The notes under the pieces: model-generated
What the model was told of the DNA's origin: nothing
The model's database searches: none
Seen by the model: the letters and a program-made list of their open reading frames with translations, nothing else
Assembly (NCBI GenBank): GCA_900548455.1
Contig: URKQ01000050.1
Location: 1-16,893 of the forward strand
Origin: an uncultured Clostridium sp.
GTDB lineage: Bacteria > Bacillota > Clostridia > Clostridiales > Clostridiaceae
Direction: 5' to 3'
DNA length: 16,893 nt
Made by a program: the position numbers and the translations under genes
Part shown: in pieces, positions 1 through 6,389 of the stretch
How the letters are laid out: each line of letters starts with the position of its first letter
How positions within the stretch are numbered: position 1 is the stretch's first letter

Positions 1-1034
1 ATATAGTAATAAGTAATTATAAGTTATATTGGATAATGGATGCATATACAACAAGTTCAAATTATCCATTTGCACAACCATCAGGTAATATAAATTATAT
101 AAGAAATTCAGTAAAAGTTGTAATAGATGCATATGAAGGAACTACTGATTTCTATGTAACGGATGAAAGTGATCCTATAGCTATGACATACTCAAAAATA
201 TTTCCTAAGTTATTTAAAAATATAGGTGAATTGTCAGATGACTTAAAATCACACTTTAAATATCCACAAGATTTATTTGAAATTCAGTGTTCAATGTTGG
301 AAAAATATCATGTATCAGATCCTGGAGTTTTTTATAACGGTGATGATGTATGGTCAGTTGCGACTGATACAGAAAATGTAAGCGGCGATGAACAGTTATC
401 TCAAGCGTCATATGTTACAATGAAGCTTCCTGATTCTGATAAAGAAGAAATGGTTATTCTTGAGTATTTCAATACTAAAGGTAGAGATAATATGGTTGGG
501 ATGTATGGTGTAAGGATGGATGAAGAGAATTATGGAAAAATGTTCTTGTATAAATTTCCAACAGGAGGAACAGTATACAGTCCAATGTTATTTAAGCAAA
601 AGATAAAACAGGATCCGGATATATCTAAACAGTTATCTTTATGGGATACAAGTGGATCAGAAGTTCAATTTGGTGAGGTTTTAATTATTCCGATTAAAAA
701 TTCTTTATTATATGTTGAACCACTTTATCTTAGGGCATCAGGTGAAAATAGTATACCTGAAATGAAAAATGTAATAGTTGGATATGGAGATAAGCTAGTT
801 TTAGAAAATACTATAGACACAGCCCTTTCTAAATTATTTGATATTAAACAGAATGATAAGTCTGAGAGTGGAAATAGTATTATTTCTAGTGAAGGCATAG
901 AATCTGATTATATGAATAAAATAAAAGAAGTATATGATAATGCTATCAATTCTCAAAAAAATGGTGATTGGGCAAAATATGGTGAATATATTAATGAACT
1001 AGGAAAATTAATAGAACAACAATTAGGTAATTAG
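1..1034 (+). CDS. UPF0182 family membrane protein, 3' part only
   Basis: This is the C-terminal part of a UPF0182 (COG1615) protein. The gene is cut by the window edge: its frame is already open at base 3, and the residues before the first Met (ending YKLYWI) join smoothly to DAYTTSSNYPFAQP, a conserved stretch of this family. Further family landmarks are NYIRNSVKVVIDAY, the FPKLFK and YPQDLFEIQ blocks, KGRDNMVGMYGVR and the near-terminal IPIKNSLLYVEPLYL. Family members are usually around 900 residues, with several membrane helices in the N-terminal half followed by a large extracytoplasmic part. Only about 344 residues of that soluble part are present, and no membrane segment is visible. Function is unknown for the family. 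The last 45 residues look like a charged helical tail that is common in these proteins. Identification is secure; role is not. Confidence 0.9.
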   Translation, partial: IVISNYKLYWIMDAYTTSSNYPFAQPSGNINYIRNSVKVVIDAYEGTTDFYVTDESDPIAMTYSKIFPKLFKNIGELSDDLKSHFKYPQDLFEIQCSMLEKYHVSDPGVFYNGDDVWSVATDTENVSGDEQLSQASYVTMKLPDSDKEEMVILEYFNTKGRDNMVGMYGVRMDEENYGKMFLYKFPTGGTVYSPMLFKQKIKQDPDISKQLSLWDTSGSEVQFGEVLIIPIKNSLLYVEPLYLRASGENSIPEMKNVIVGYGDKLVLENTIDTALSKLFDIKQNDKSESGNSIISSEGIESDYMNKIKEVYDNAINSQKNGDWAKYGEYINELGKLIEQQLGN

Positions 1035-1040
1035 ATTATG

Positions 1041-1081
1041 ACTAGCCGTTGAAACATCATTTAGATGAATATGCGGCTAGT
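1041..1081 (+). terminator. Intercistronic hairpin after the UPF0182 gene
   Basis: The arms ACTAGCCG (1041-1048) and CGGCTAGT (1074-1081) are perfectly complementary. A short inner helix CATC/GATG (1055-1058 with 1064-1067) sits in the loop. The tract after it (TTATTT) is a poor U-run, so termination is probably partial. The hairpin ends 25 bases before the next start codon, and there is little room for a separate promoter between the two genes. Confidence 0.45.
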
Positions 1082-1106
1082 TATTTAAGTTTTAATGGAG
1101 GTTATT

Positions 1107-2495
1107 ATGGATTATGATGTATTAATATTAGGTGGAGGAATTATTGGTTGTGCTATAGCATATGAATTGTCTAAGTATAATCTCAATATATCGGTTATAG
1201 AAAAGGATTATGATATATGTAATGACACACCATCTATAAATACTTCAGTTATATATGATGGATTAGAGTGTGATGATGAGGCTTCTTCTAAATTTATAAG
1301 ACAAGGGAATATATTGATGGAAGGGTATGCTGAAAAGTTTAATTTCCCTTATAATAGAGTTGGAACTATTTACATATCAAATAATGAAGAAGAAAAGCAA
1401 CAACTGGACCATATGTATAGTAAGGCAAAGAATAAAAATATCGAAGAGGTAAAATTATTATCTAAAGAAGATATAAATGCATATGAACCTAATATTAATA
1501 AAAAGGCAGAGAATGCATTATATATACCACATACAGGTGTATTTGGAGCATATGATTTAGCACTTGCTTATGGAGAAGTTGCTTTTGATAATGGAGTAAA
1601 TTTTAAATTTGAAGAAGAAGTTGAGTCAATAGAAAGTATTAGTAAAGGATTTAGAATAAAGACAAGTAAAAATAAATTTACATGTAAGATATTAATCGAT
1701 ACAACTAAGGATATTAATTTACAAAGAAGAGAAAAAGAAATAAACAAAGTAAATGAAAAATATTTAAAATATATGGTAATAAATAAACCTTTTGATAAAA
1801 TTTATAATAATATTATTTTTAAAACCAATAACACTGAAAGAATTTGTATAAGGCCAAGTATTAGAAATGAAATAGTATGTTCTTATACTAATAATACCAA
1901 TGTTCCTTATGATAGAGTTATTGAAAAAGTAAAACTTTTAATTGGAGAATTTAATGAGAAGGAAATTAAATTGGTACGGGATTGGAAGTTTGCATATAAT
2001 CCAATAGCGATAGAGGATGATATAAGGAATAGCGGATATATTAACATAAGTGTTAATCATTATGCTAAATCAACTATGGCACCAGCATTGGCATTAAATA
2101 TAACAAAATCAGTTATAGAGAAGCTAAATTGCAAATTTAAAAAGGACTTTAATGACAAGCGAAGAGAATACTTTAGATTTAAGGATATGTCAGAGGATGA
2201 AATTAATAAGATAATACAGGTTGATAGTAAATATGGAAATATAGTATGTCAGTGCGAAAAAGTTACAGAAGGAGAGATTGTGGACTCTATTAGGAGACCT
2301 TTAGGTGCTAGAACCCTTACTGGAGTTAAGAGAAGAACCGGAGCTGGATTTGGAAGCTGTGATGGATGCTATTGTAAAGAAAAAATAATTGAAATTTTAG
2401 CAAGAGAAACAAATAAAAGAATTACGGAAGTTGTAAATAATGCTAAAGATTCAAAAGTATTAATGTCTAGGATTAAAGAGTTTGATAATATGTGA
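1107..2495 (+). CDS. Diverged FAD-dependent oxidoreductase with C-terminal BFD-like [2Fe-2S] domain
   Basis: The 462-residue protein resembles the DAO-fold 'anaerobic glycerol-3-phosphate dehydrogenase/GlpA-like' oxidoreductases. It begins with a dinucleotide-binding motif GGGIIGCAIAYEL (about residues 9-21) and an IEK acidic strand end. The C-terminal domain has C381-x-C383 and then C418, C421 and C423 within a GARTLTGVKRRTGAGFG context, typical of BFD-type [2Fe-2S] domains. The middle is poorly conserved. The usual SKANSGIVHAGYD-like segment is replaced by INTSVIYDGLECD. The usual VINAAG strand is replaced by ILIDTTKD. Catalytic competence is therefore doubtful, and no substrate can be assigned. 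The start was chosen at 1107, because an in-frame ATG at 1095 overlaps the GGAGG (1097-1101) that serves the 1107 ATG. The DUF1667 gene follows after 11 bases, with its ribosome site over this stop, so they are probably coupled. Confidence 0.85.
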   Translation: MDYDVLILGGGIIGCAIAYELSKYNLNISVIEKDYDICNDTPSINTSVIYDGLECDDEASSKFIRQGNILMEGYAEKFNFPYNRVGTIYISNNEEEKQQLDHMYSKAKNKNIEEVKLLSKEDINAYEPNINKKAENALYIPHTGVFGAYDLALAYGEVAFDNGVNFKFEEEVESIESISKGFRIKTSKNKFTCKILIDTTKDINLQRREKEINKVNEKYLKYMVINKPFDKIYNNIIFKTNNTERICIRPSIRNEIVCSYTNNTNVPYDRVIEKVKLLIGEFNEKEIKLVRDWKFAYNPIAIEDDIRNSGYINISVNHYAKSTMAPALALNITKSVIEKLNCKFKKDFNDKRREYFRFKDMSEDEINKIIQVDSKYGNIVCQCEKVTEGEIVDSIRRPLGARTLTGVKRRTGAGFGSCDGCYCKEKIIEILARETNKRITEVVNNAKDSKVLMSRIKEFDNM

Positions 2496-2506
2496 GGTAT
2501 TTTGAT

Positions 2507-2734
2507 ATGAGTAAAAGTGAGATACTAACAACAGTAGTTAGGGTAAAAGGCTCTGAAAAGAAAAAAGTTATATCTGTAAAAAGTAATAGACCTTTAGATA
2601 AGTCTCTTTGGGTTGAATGTTCAAAGTGTTTAGGAAGAATATATGTAGGCCCTCAGACACAAGAGGGAGATGTAATATGTAAAAACATTCTTAATACTAA
2701 TGTTGATATAGTATGTACTAAATCTGCTGAGTAG
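2507..2734 (+). CDS. Truncated DUF1667 family protein (C-terminal half only)
   Basis: A 75-residue protein matches the C-terminal half of DUF1667: ILTTVVRVKG at the start, then VISVKSNRPLDK and GDVICKNILNTNVDIV at the end. Normal members are about 115-125 residues and begin with a CPxGC-containing cysteine-rich domain, which is absent here. Instead there are C38-x2-C41, C58 and C70. DUF1667 genes usually sit with a GlpA-like oxidoreductase and a second NAD(FAD)-dependent dehydrogenase. Here only the first partner is present, directly upstream. The start at ATG 2507 was chosen over an in-frame GTG at 2492, because GAGG (2494-2497) lies nine bases before the ATG and would fall inside the GTG version. 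serS follows after 32 bases. Function is unknown. It may be a small electron-transfer or scaffold partner of the upstream flavoprotein (inference). Confidence 0.75.
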   Translation: MSKSEILTTVVRVKGSEKKKVISVKSNRPLDKSLWVECSKCLGRIYVGPQTQEGDVICKNILNTNVDIVCTKSAE

Positions 2735-2766
2735 CATGTTATATATTAAAATGAGGTGTATCTTTA

Positions 2767-4047
2767 ATGATTGATATAAAGAAAATAAGAAAAGATCCTG
2801 AAAAATTTAAAATACGAATGATGAATAGAGGAGAAAATTTTAAATTAACGGATATAGATGAAGTTTCGAAGTACGATAATTTAAAAAGAAAATTATTGCT
2901 AGATTCGGAAATTCTTAAGAATAATAAAAATGAGAAATCATTACAAATATCGGAATCAGTTAAGGAACATAAAGATGTTACTTATGAAAGAGATGAAATA
3001 AAAAAGTTATCAAATAAAATAAAAGAATATGATGCTAAAATTCAGGAAGTTGAAAAAAATATTAATGAAATTATGATAAATATCCCAAACATACCACATG
3101 AATCAGTGCCCAAAGGTGTAAATTATGAGGATAATATAGAAATTAGGAGATGGGGAAAACCTAGAGTATTTAATTTTGAGCCTAAAGCACATTGGGAATT
3201 AGGGGTAGATAATGAAATATTAGAGTTTGAGAAAGCAAGTAAAATATCAGGTCCACGATTTACGATATATAAAGGATTGGGAGCAAGATTAGAAAGGTCA
3301 CTGATTAATTATTTTTTAGATAAACATATTTATGATAATGGTTATAGTGAAATATTTTGTCCGTATATAGTTAATGATAAAAGTATGTTTGGAACAGGTC
3401 AGCTTCCTAAGTTTGAAGAAAGTTTATTTAAAATAAAGGATACGAATTACTATCTAATTCCTACATCAGAGGTTTCTGTTACTAATATACATAGTGATGA
3501 GATTTTGGATGGAAATAGATTACCTATTAAGTATGTTTCTTATAGTGCTTGTTTTAGAGATGAATCAAGTTCAGCTGGAAGGGATAATAGAGGTCTTATT
3601 AGACAGCATCAATTTAATAAAATTGAACTAGTTAAAATATCAAAACCAGATAATTCGTATGATGAGTTAGAAAAATTAGTTAAAGATGTGGAAATGGTTT
3701 TACAAGAATTAAATTTACCATATAGGGTAATTAAGATTTGTACAGGTGATTTAGGGTTTGCGGCAGCTTTAAAGTACGATATAGAAGTGTGGATGCCAAG
3801 TTATAACAGATATGTTGAGATATCAAGTTGCAGTAACTTTGAGGATTTTCAAGCTAGAAGGGCAAATATAAAGTATAAAGAAAATAATAAATCAAAACCA
3901 CAGTATGTACATACAATTAATGGTTCAGGAGTTGCGGTGGGAAGAGCATTGGCTGCAGTATTAGAAAATTTTCAAAATCAAGACGGAAGTATAGCAATAC
4001 CAGAAGTTTTAATAAATTATATGAGGACTAATATAATTAAAAAGTAA
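2767..4047 (+). CDS. serS: Seryl-tRNA synthetase (class II)
   Basis: SerS activates serine with ATP and charges tRNA-Ser in the cytoplasm, also supplying Ser-tRNA for selenocysteine where that is used. The 426 residues have the family's normal length and order. An N-terminal helical arm (about 30-105, a predicted antiparallel coiled coil that grips the long variable arm of tRNA-Ser) is followed by IPNIPHESVP, the PKAHWELG and KGLGARLER blocks, and TSE (233-235). Motif 2 runs around FRDE (263-266) to GRDNRGLIRQHQF, and motif 3 is GSGVAVGRALAAVLEN (386-401). The motif 2 loop reads FRDESSSAGRD where most bacterial SerS have FRxEAGSAGRD, a divergence that keeps the R and E. The ribosome site GAGGTG (2753-2758) stands eight bases before ATG. 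No promoter or T-box leader is visible upstream, so it probably shares a transcript with the two genes before it. Two tRNA-Ser genes follow. Confidence 0.97.
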   Translation: MIDIKKIRKDPEKFKIRMMNRGENFKLTDIDEVSKYDNLKRKLLLDSEILKNNKNEKSLQISESVKEHKDVTYERDEIKKLSNKIKEYDAKIQEVEKNINEIMINIPNIPHESVPKGVNYEDNIEIRRWGKPRVFNFEPKAHWELGVDNEILEFEKASKISGPRFTIYKGLGARLERSLINYFLDKHIYDNGYSEIFCPYIVNDKSMFGTGQLPKFEESLFKIKDTNYYLIPTSEVSVTNIHSDEILDGNRLPIKYVSYSACFRDESSSAGRDNRGLIRQHQFNKIELVKISKPDNSYDELEKLVKDVEMVLQELNLPYRVIKICTGDLGFAAALKYDIEVWMPSYNRYVEISSCSNFEDFQARRANIKYKENNKSKPQYVHTINGSGVAVGRALAAVLENFQNQDGSIAIPEVLINYMRTNIIKK

Positions 4048-4063
4048 ATTATAAGTGGATATA

Positions 4064-4101
4064 TTATAATAAAATCTATAGTTTTATAAATTTTATTATA
4101 A
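4064..4101. repeat. A/T-only inverted repeat after serS
   Basis: Perfect 12-bp arms TTATAATAAAAT (4064-4075) and ATTTTATTATAA (4090-4101) enclose a 14-base loop that can add a TATA/TATA helix. No U-run follows on the + strand (A-rich instead), so it is not a canonical intrinsic terminator. It may still mark the 3' end of the serS transcript. Confidence 0.4.
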
Positions 4102-4117
4102 AAAAATAAAATTATTG

Positions 4118-4146
4118 TTGACAGGTGCTATGATTCTTGATAAAAT
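4118..4146 (+). promoter_or_regulatory. Sigma-A promoter for the tRNA-Ser/tRNA-Arg cluster
   Basis: Consensus TTGACA (4118-4123) and TAAAAT (4141-4146) are separated by 17 bases. The expected start near 4153 lies about ten bases before the first tRNA, as expected for a strong stable-RNA promoter. Confidence 0.85.
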
Positions 4147-4162
4147 AACCATTGTAGGAACT

Positions 4163-4253
4163 GGAGAGATGGTCGAGTTGGTTTAAGGCACCGGTCTTGA
4201 AAACCGGCGTACGTGTGAGCGTACCTAGGGTTCGAATCCCTATCTCTCCGCCA
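4163..4253 (+). tRNA. tRNA-Ser (anticodon TGA)
   Basis: A class II tRNA gene of 91 bases with encoded CCA. The acceptor arms GGAGAGA (4163-4169) and TCTCTCC (4243-4249) pair fully, with discriminator G4250. The anticodon stem CCGGT/ACCGG holds loop CTTGAAA with TGA at 4198-4200. A long variable arm (GTACGTGTGAGCGTAC region) and TTCGAAT T-loop confirm serine. It reads UCA and wobble UCN codons. It is transcribed from the promoter just upstream and precedes a second tRNA-Ser by 14 bases. Confidence 0.97.
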
Positions 4254-4267
4254 TTTTTTTATTTTTT

Positions 4268-4358
4268 GGAGAAATACTCAAGTGGCTGAAGAGGCGCCCC
4301 TGCTAAGGGCGTAGGTCAGGTAACTGTCGCGAGGGTTCAAATCCCTCTTTCTCCGCCA
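4268..4358 (+). tRNA. tRNA-Ser (anticodon GCT)
   Basis: A class II tRNA gene of 91 bases with encoded CCA. The acceptor arm GGAGAAA pairs with TTTCTCC, with discriminator G4355. The anticodon stem CGCCC/GGGCG holds loop CTGCTAA with GCT at 4302-4304. A long variable arm and TTCAAAT T-loop are present. It reads AGC/AGU. No promoter or terminator is seen between it and the previous tRNA, so the two are cotranscribed. Confidence 0.97.
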
Positions 4359-4432
4359 AAATAAAAATTAATAACTTAATAATTTGGCAAGAATCGTTTT
4401 ATTTCGATATGGATTATTTATAATAATAAATA

Positions 4433-4461
4433 TTGTAATTCACAATATTTTGTGTTATTAT
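4433..4461 (+). promoter_or_regulatory. Possible promoter for tRNA-Arg(ACG)
   Basis: TTGTAA (4433-4438) and TATTAT (4456-4461) are 17 bases apart, placing a start near 4468, shortly before the tRNA at 4481. The spacer contains a small palindrome CACAA-TATT-TTGTG (4441-4454). Read-through from the tRNA-Ser promoter is an alternative, since no terminator is visible after 4358. Confidence 0.45.
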
Positions 4462-4480
4462 GTAATAGCTAGATAAATGA

Positions 4481-4555
4481 GGGGCGTTAGTTAAATGGAT
4501 ATAACATACGGCTACGGACCGTATATTGCGGGTTCGACTCCTACACGCCCTGCCA
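4481..4555 (+). tRNA. tRNA-Arg (anticodon ACG), weakened stems
   Basis: A 75-base tRNA gene with encoded CCA. The anticodon stem TACGG/CCGTA holds loop CTACGGA with ACG at 4514-4516, and the D-stem is GTTA/TAAC. A34 of this tRNA is the classic substrate of TadA (encoded at 8183), giving ICG that reads CGU/CGC/CGA. Two helices are imperfect. The first acceptor pair is G-U (GGGGCGT against ACGCCCT). The T-stem GCGGG/CCTAC contains a C-A mismatch and a G-U. The variable loop is only TATT. The gene still folds as a cloverleaf, so I call it functional with some reserve. Confidence 0.88.
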
Positions 4556-4560
4556 TATAA

Positions 4561-4590
4561 ACACTACATATTATTATGTAGTGTTTTTTT
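4561..4590 (+). terminator. Rho-independent terminator of the tRNA cluster
   Basis: A 10-bp stem ACACTACATA/TATGTAGTGT (4561-4570 with 4575-4584) has loop TTAT and is followed by an uninterrupted T-run to 4590. It ends the tRNA-Ser-Ser-Arg transcript. Confidence 0.92.
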
Positions 4591-4641
4591 ATAATAAAAT
4601 ATAATATTATATAAAATAATCATTTATTAAGGGGAATATAA

Positions 4642-5370
4642 ATGGGAGAAGAATTATTACTGTTATTCATTGGAAGTATATTTATAGCTATTGCAATTTG
4701 TATTGGCAAGTTTAAATGGTATTTTTTAATCTCAGGATATAATACTATGAGTAAAGAGGAAAAAGGAAATGTTGATATAGAAGGCCTTGCAAAATATATA
4801 TCTAGAATGTCATATATAATTTCAGGTTTATGCTTTATGGCGGCAATGCTTCATAAGGTATTAAATATTTCAATATGGATATTCTTTATAGCTATGGTAG
4901 CAGTCATTTTTTATTTTTTATGGTTTATTCAACGATTTGATCACAATAAGAGATATGGAAATGAAACAAGGGTAATAATAATTTTTATTTTGGCAATAAT
5001 GTTGATGGTAAATATACCGATGGTAATTATAAGCTATAAAGCTCCAGAAATAATAATTAAAAATAACTATATAAATATATCTGGGGGAACAAATATAACA
5101 ATACAAAAAGAAAAGGTTAAAAGCATTGAGTTAGTTGAAAAAATGCCGGAAATATTATTAAGAACTAATGGAGTATCCATTGGTAGGATAAGAAAAGGAA
5201 GCTATAAATTAGAGGGAGATTTAAAAGCACAGCTTTTTATAACAGGAAAAGATAATTTATATATAGAAATTATAACTGATGAAGATATCTCACATTACTA
5301 TGTAAACTATAAGAATGGTGAGGATACTATAGAGGCTTATAAAAAATTAAAGGAAGACATACAAGAGTAA
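4642..5370 (+). CDS. DUF3784 domain membrane protein
   Basis: A 242-residue protein whose N-terminus matches DUF3784: a first membrane helix (about 4-22), then the family signature KFKWYFLISGYNTMSKEEK (about 23-41) and a DIEGLAKYISR amphipathic stretch. Three further hydrophobic segments (about 53-70, 75-95, 108-131) suggest four membrane spans. After residue 135 a soluble C-terminal domain follows (ISGGTNITIQKEKVKSIELVEKMP onward). It is beta-rich and resembles bacterial PH-like domains seen on small membrane proteins, but that is an inference. No catalytic motif is visible and the function is unknown. AAGGGG (4629-4634) lies seven bases before ATG. The gene stands alone between the tRNA terminator and a convergent terminator. 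Promoter elements in the 50-base AT-rich leader cannot be fixed reliably. Confidence 0.8.
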   Translation: MGEELLLLFIGSIFIAIAICIGKFKWYFLISGYNTMSKEEKGNVDIEGLAKYISRMSYIISGLCFMAAMLHKVLNISIWIFFIAMVAVIFYFLWFIQRFDHNKRYGNETRVIIIFILAIMLMVNIPMVIISYKAPEIIIKNNYINISGGTNITIQKEKVKSIELVEKMPEILLRTNGVSIGRIRKGSYKLEGDLKAQLFITGKDNLYIEIITDEDISHYYVNYKNGEDTIEAYKKLKEDIQE

Positions 5371-5375
5371 AGAAG

Positions 5376-5412
5376 TAGGTGTATGAGTTTTAAACTCGTA
5401 CACCTATTTTTT
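5376..5412. terminator. Convergent terminator overlapping the 3' end of psd
   Basis: A 12-bp stem (5376-5387 with 5395-5406; one G-U) with loop TTTTAAA is followed on the + strand by TTTTTT (5407-5412), ending the DUF3784 transcript. On the - strand the same hairpin contains the last codons and stop of psd, with a weak T-run beyond it, so it may work in both directions. Confidence 0.85.
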
Positions 5413-6277
5413 CACCCATATATACTTGAGTCTCTATATTTAATTTACTATTATCTAAAATATCTCCATCTAATTTAACAATGTTGTCTTTAATAAACAT
5501 TATTACTGTAGAACCACCAAATTTAAAGTAACCTTTCTCTTCACCTTTAGTTACTGATACAGAGGGTTTATAAGTTTGAATTATGGATCCTACAAAGGTA
5601 GCACCAACTTCTACATATATTATGTCATCGAAGTTATCTGTATGATGTATACTATACTCTCTTTTATTTTCACAAAATAATTTTTCTATTTTATCTAAAG
5701 CTATGGGATTTACAGAATAATACTTTCCATTTATGAATTTTGAACTTGAACATTTACCAGAGTCAACAAAGTGAAATCTATGATAGTCTGTAGGACAAAG
5801 TCTAAAGATAAGACAAGTTCCATTTTTATATTCTTCACTTAGTTTATCATTATTTATCAAATCTTTCAGACTATATTTAAACCCTTTAACAAAAAATGAA
5901 GAGTCCTCAGATAGGTTTTCAATAGCTAAAAGTTTACTGTCGCATGGTGATATAAGATGTTTTTGTTCTACATCTATAGGGCGACTATTACATGAAAGTT
6001 GTCTGTAGAAAAAATCATTGAAAGAAGAATACTCATTTGCTGATTTTTTATAATCATTCATATTAATATTAAATTTTGTAATAAACTTATTTATTGCTGA
6101 TTTACTTATAGGACAATCACATAAGGAACCATAAATTTGAGAAAAAATCTTTCGACTTACAAGCTTTGGTAAAAAAGCTTTGCCTATTGAATTGTCGTAT
6201 ATTAATTTTAGAGATTTGTCACCTGCTACATTTTCCACATTATAAGTTTTAGTTTTACGGTCATAATATTTTATCAT
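5390..6277 (-). CDS. psd: Phosphatidylserine decarboxylase proenzyme
   Basis: Psd converts phosphatidylserine to phosphatidylethanolamine at the cytoplasmic membrane. The 295-residue proenzyme carries the self-cleavage motif FGGST: cleavage between G255 and S256 would leave a 40-residue alpha chain with an N-terminal pyruvoyl group. Supporting motifs are SPCDSKL (D113), CPTDYHRFHF (H166, H169) and VEVGATFVGSI. The GGST (rather than LGST) form and the length fit the Clostridium/type II group. The start at 6277 is supported by GGAGTG five bases upstream. No pssA is in the window, so the phosphatidylserine source is elsewhere. The stop codon lies inside the convergent terminator hairpin. The upstream gene oadA ends with its own terminator, so psd probably has a separate promoter in the 112-base gap. 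Two TATAAT-like -10s are there, without a convincing -35. Confidence 0.95.
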   Translation of the reverse strand: MIKYYDRKTKTYNVENVAGDKSLKLIYDNSIGKAFLPKLVSRKIFSQIYGSLCDCPISKSAINKFITKFNINMNDYKKSANEYSSFNDFFYRQLSCNSRPIDVEQKHLISPCDSKLLAIENLSEDSSFFVKGFKYSLKDLINNDKLSEEYKNGTCLIFRLCPTDYHRFHFVDSGKCSSSKFINGKYYSVNPIALDKIEKLFCENKREYSIHHTDNFDDIIYVEVGATFVGSIIQTYKPSVSVTKGEEKGYFKFGGSTVIMFIKDNIVKLDGDILDNSKLNIETQVYMGEKIGVRV

Positions 6278-6354
6278 AAAATCACTCCATGGTTTTAAAT
6301 TATAGAGTTATTATATCAAAAAAATATAGATAACTATACTGATAATTAAAAATA

Positions 6355-6384
6355 GAAAGAGCTACTGCAATCAGTAGCTCTTTG
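6355..6384 (-). terminator. Terminator of the oadA-like gene
   Basis: A perfect 12-bp stem AAAGAGCTACTG/CAGTAGCTCTTT (6356-6367 with 6372-6383) and a four-base loop lie directly after the stop codon of the - strand gene. On that strand a T-rich tract (CTTTCTATTTTT) follows. Confidence 0.88.
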
Positions 6385-6389
6385 TTATG

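Noticed and set aside
1035..1106. Riboswitch or T-box leader before the oxidoreductase-serS group
   Set aside because: The 72-base gap holds only a simple hairpin; no T-box, specifier loop or known aptamer core is visible.
4918..5106. A 62-codon - strand frame opposite the DUF3784 gene
   Set aside because: Low-complexity Tyr/Ile-rich translation of AT-rich antisense DNA.
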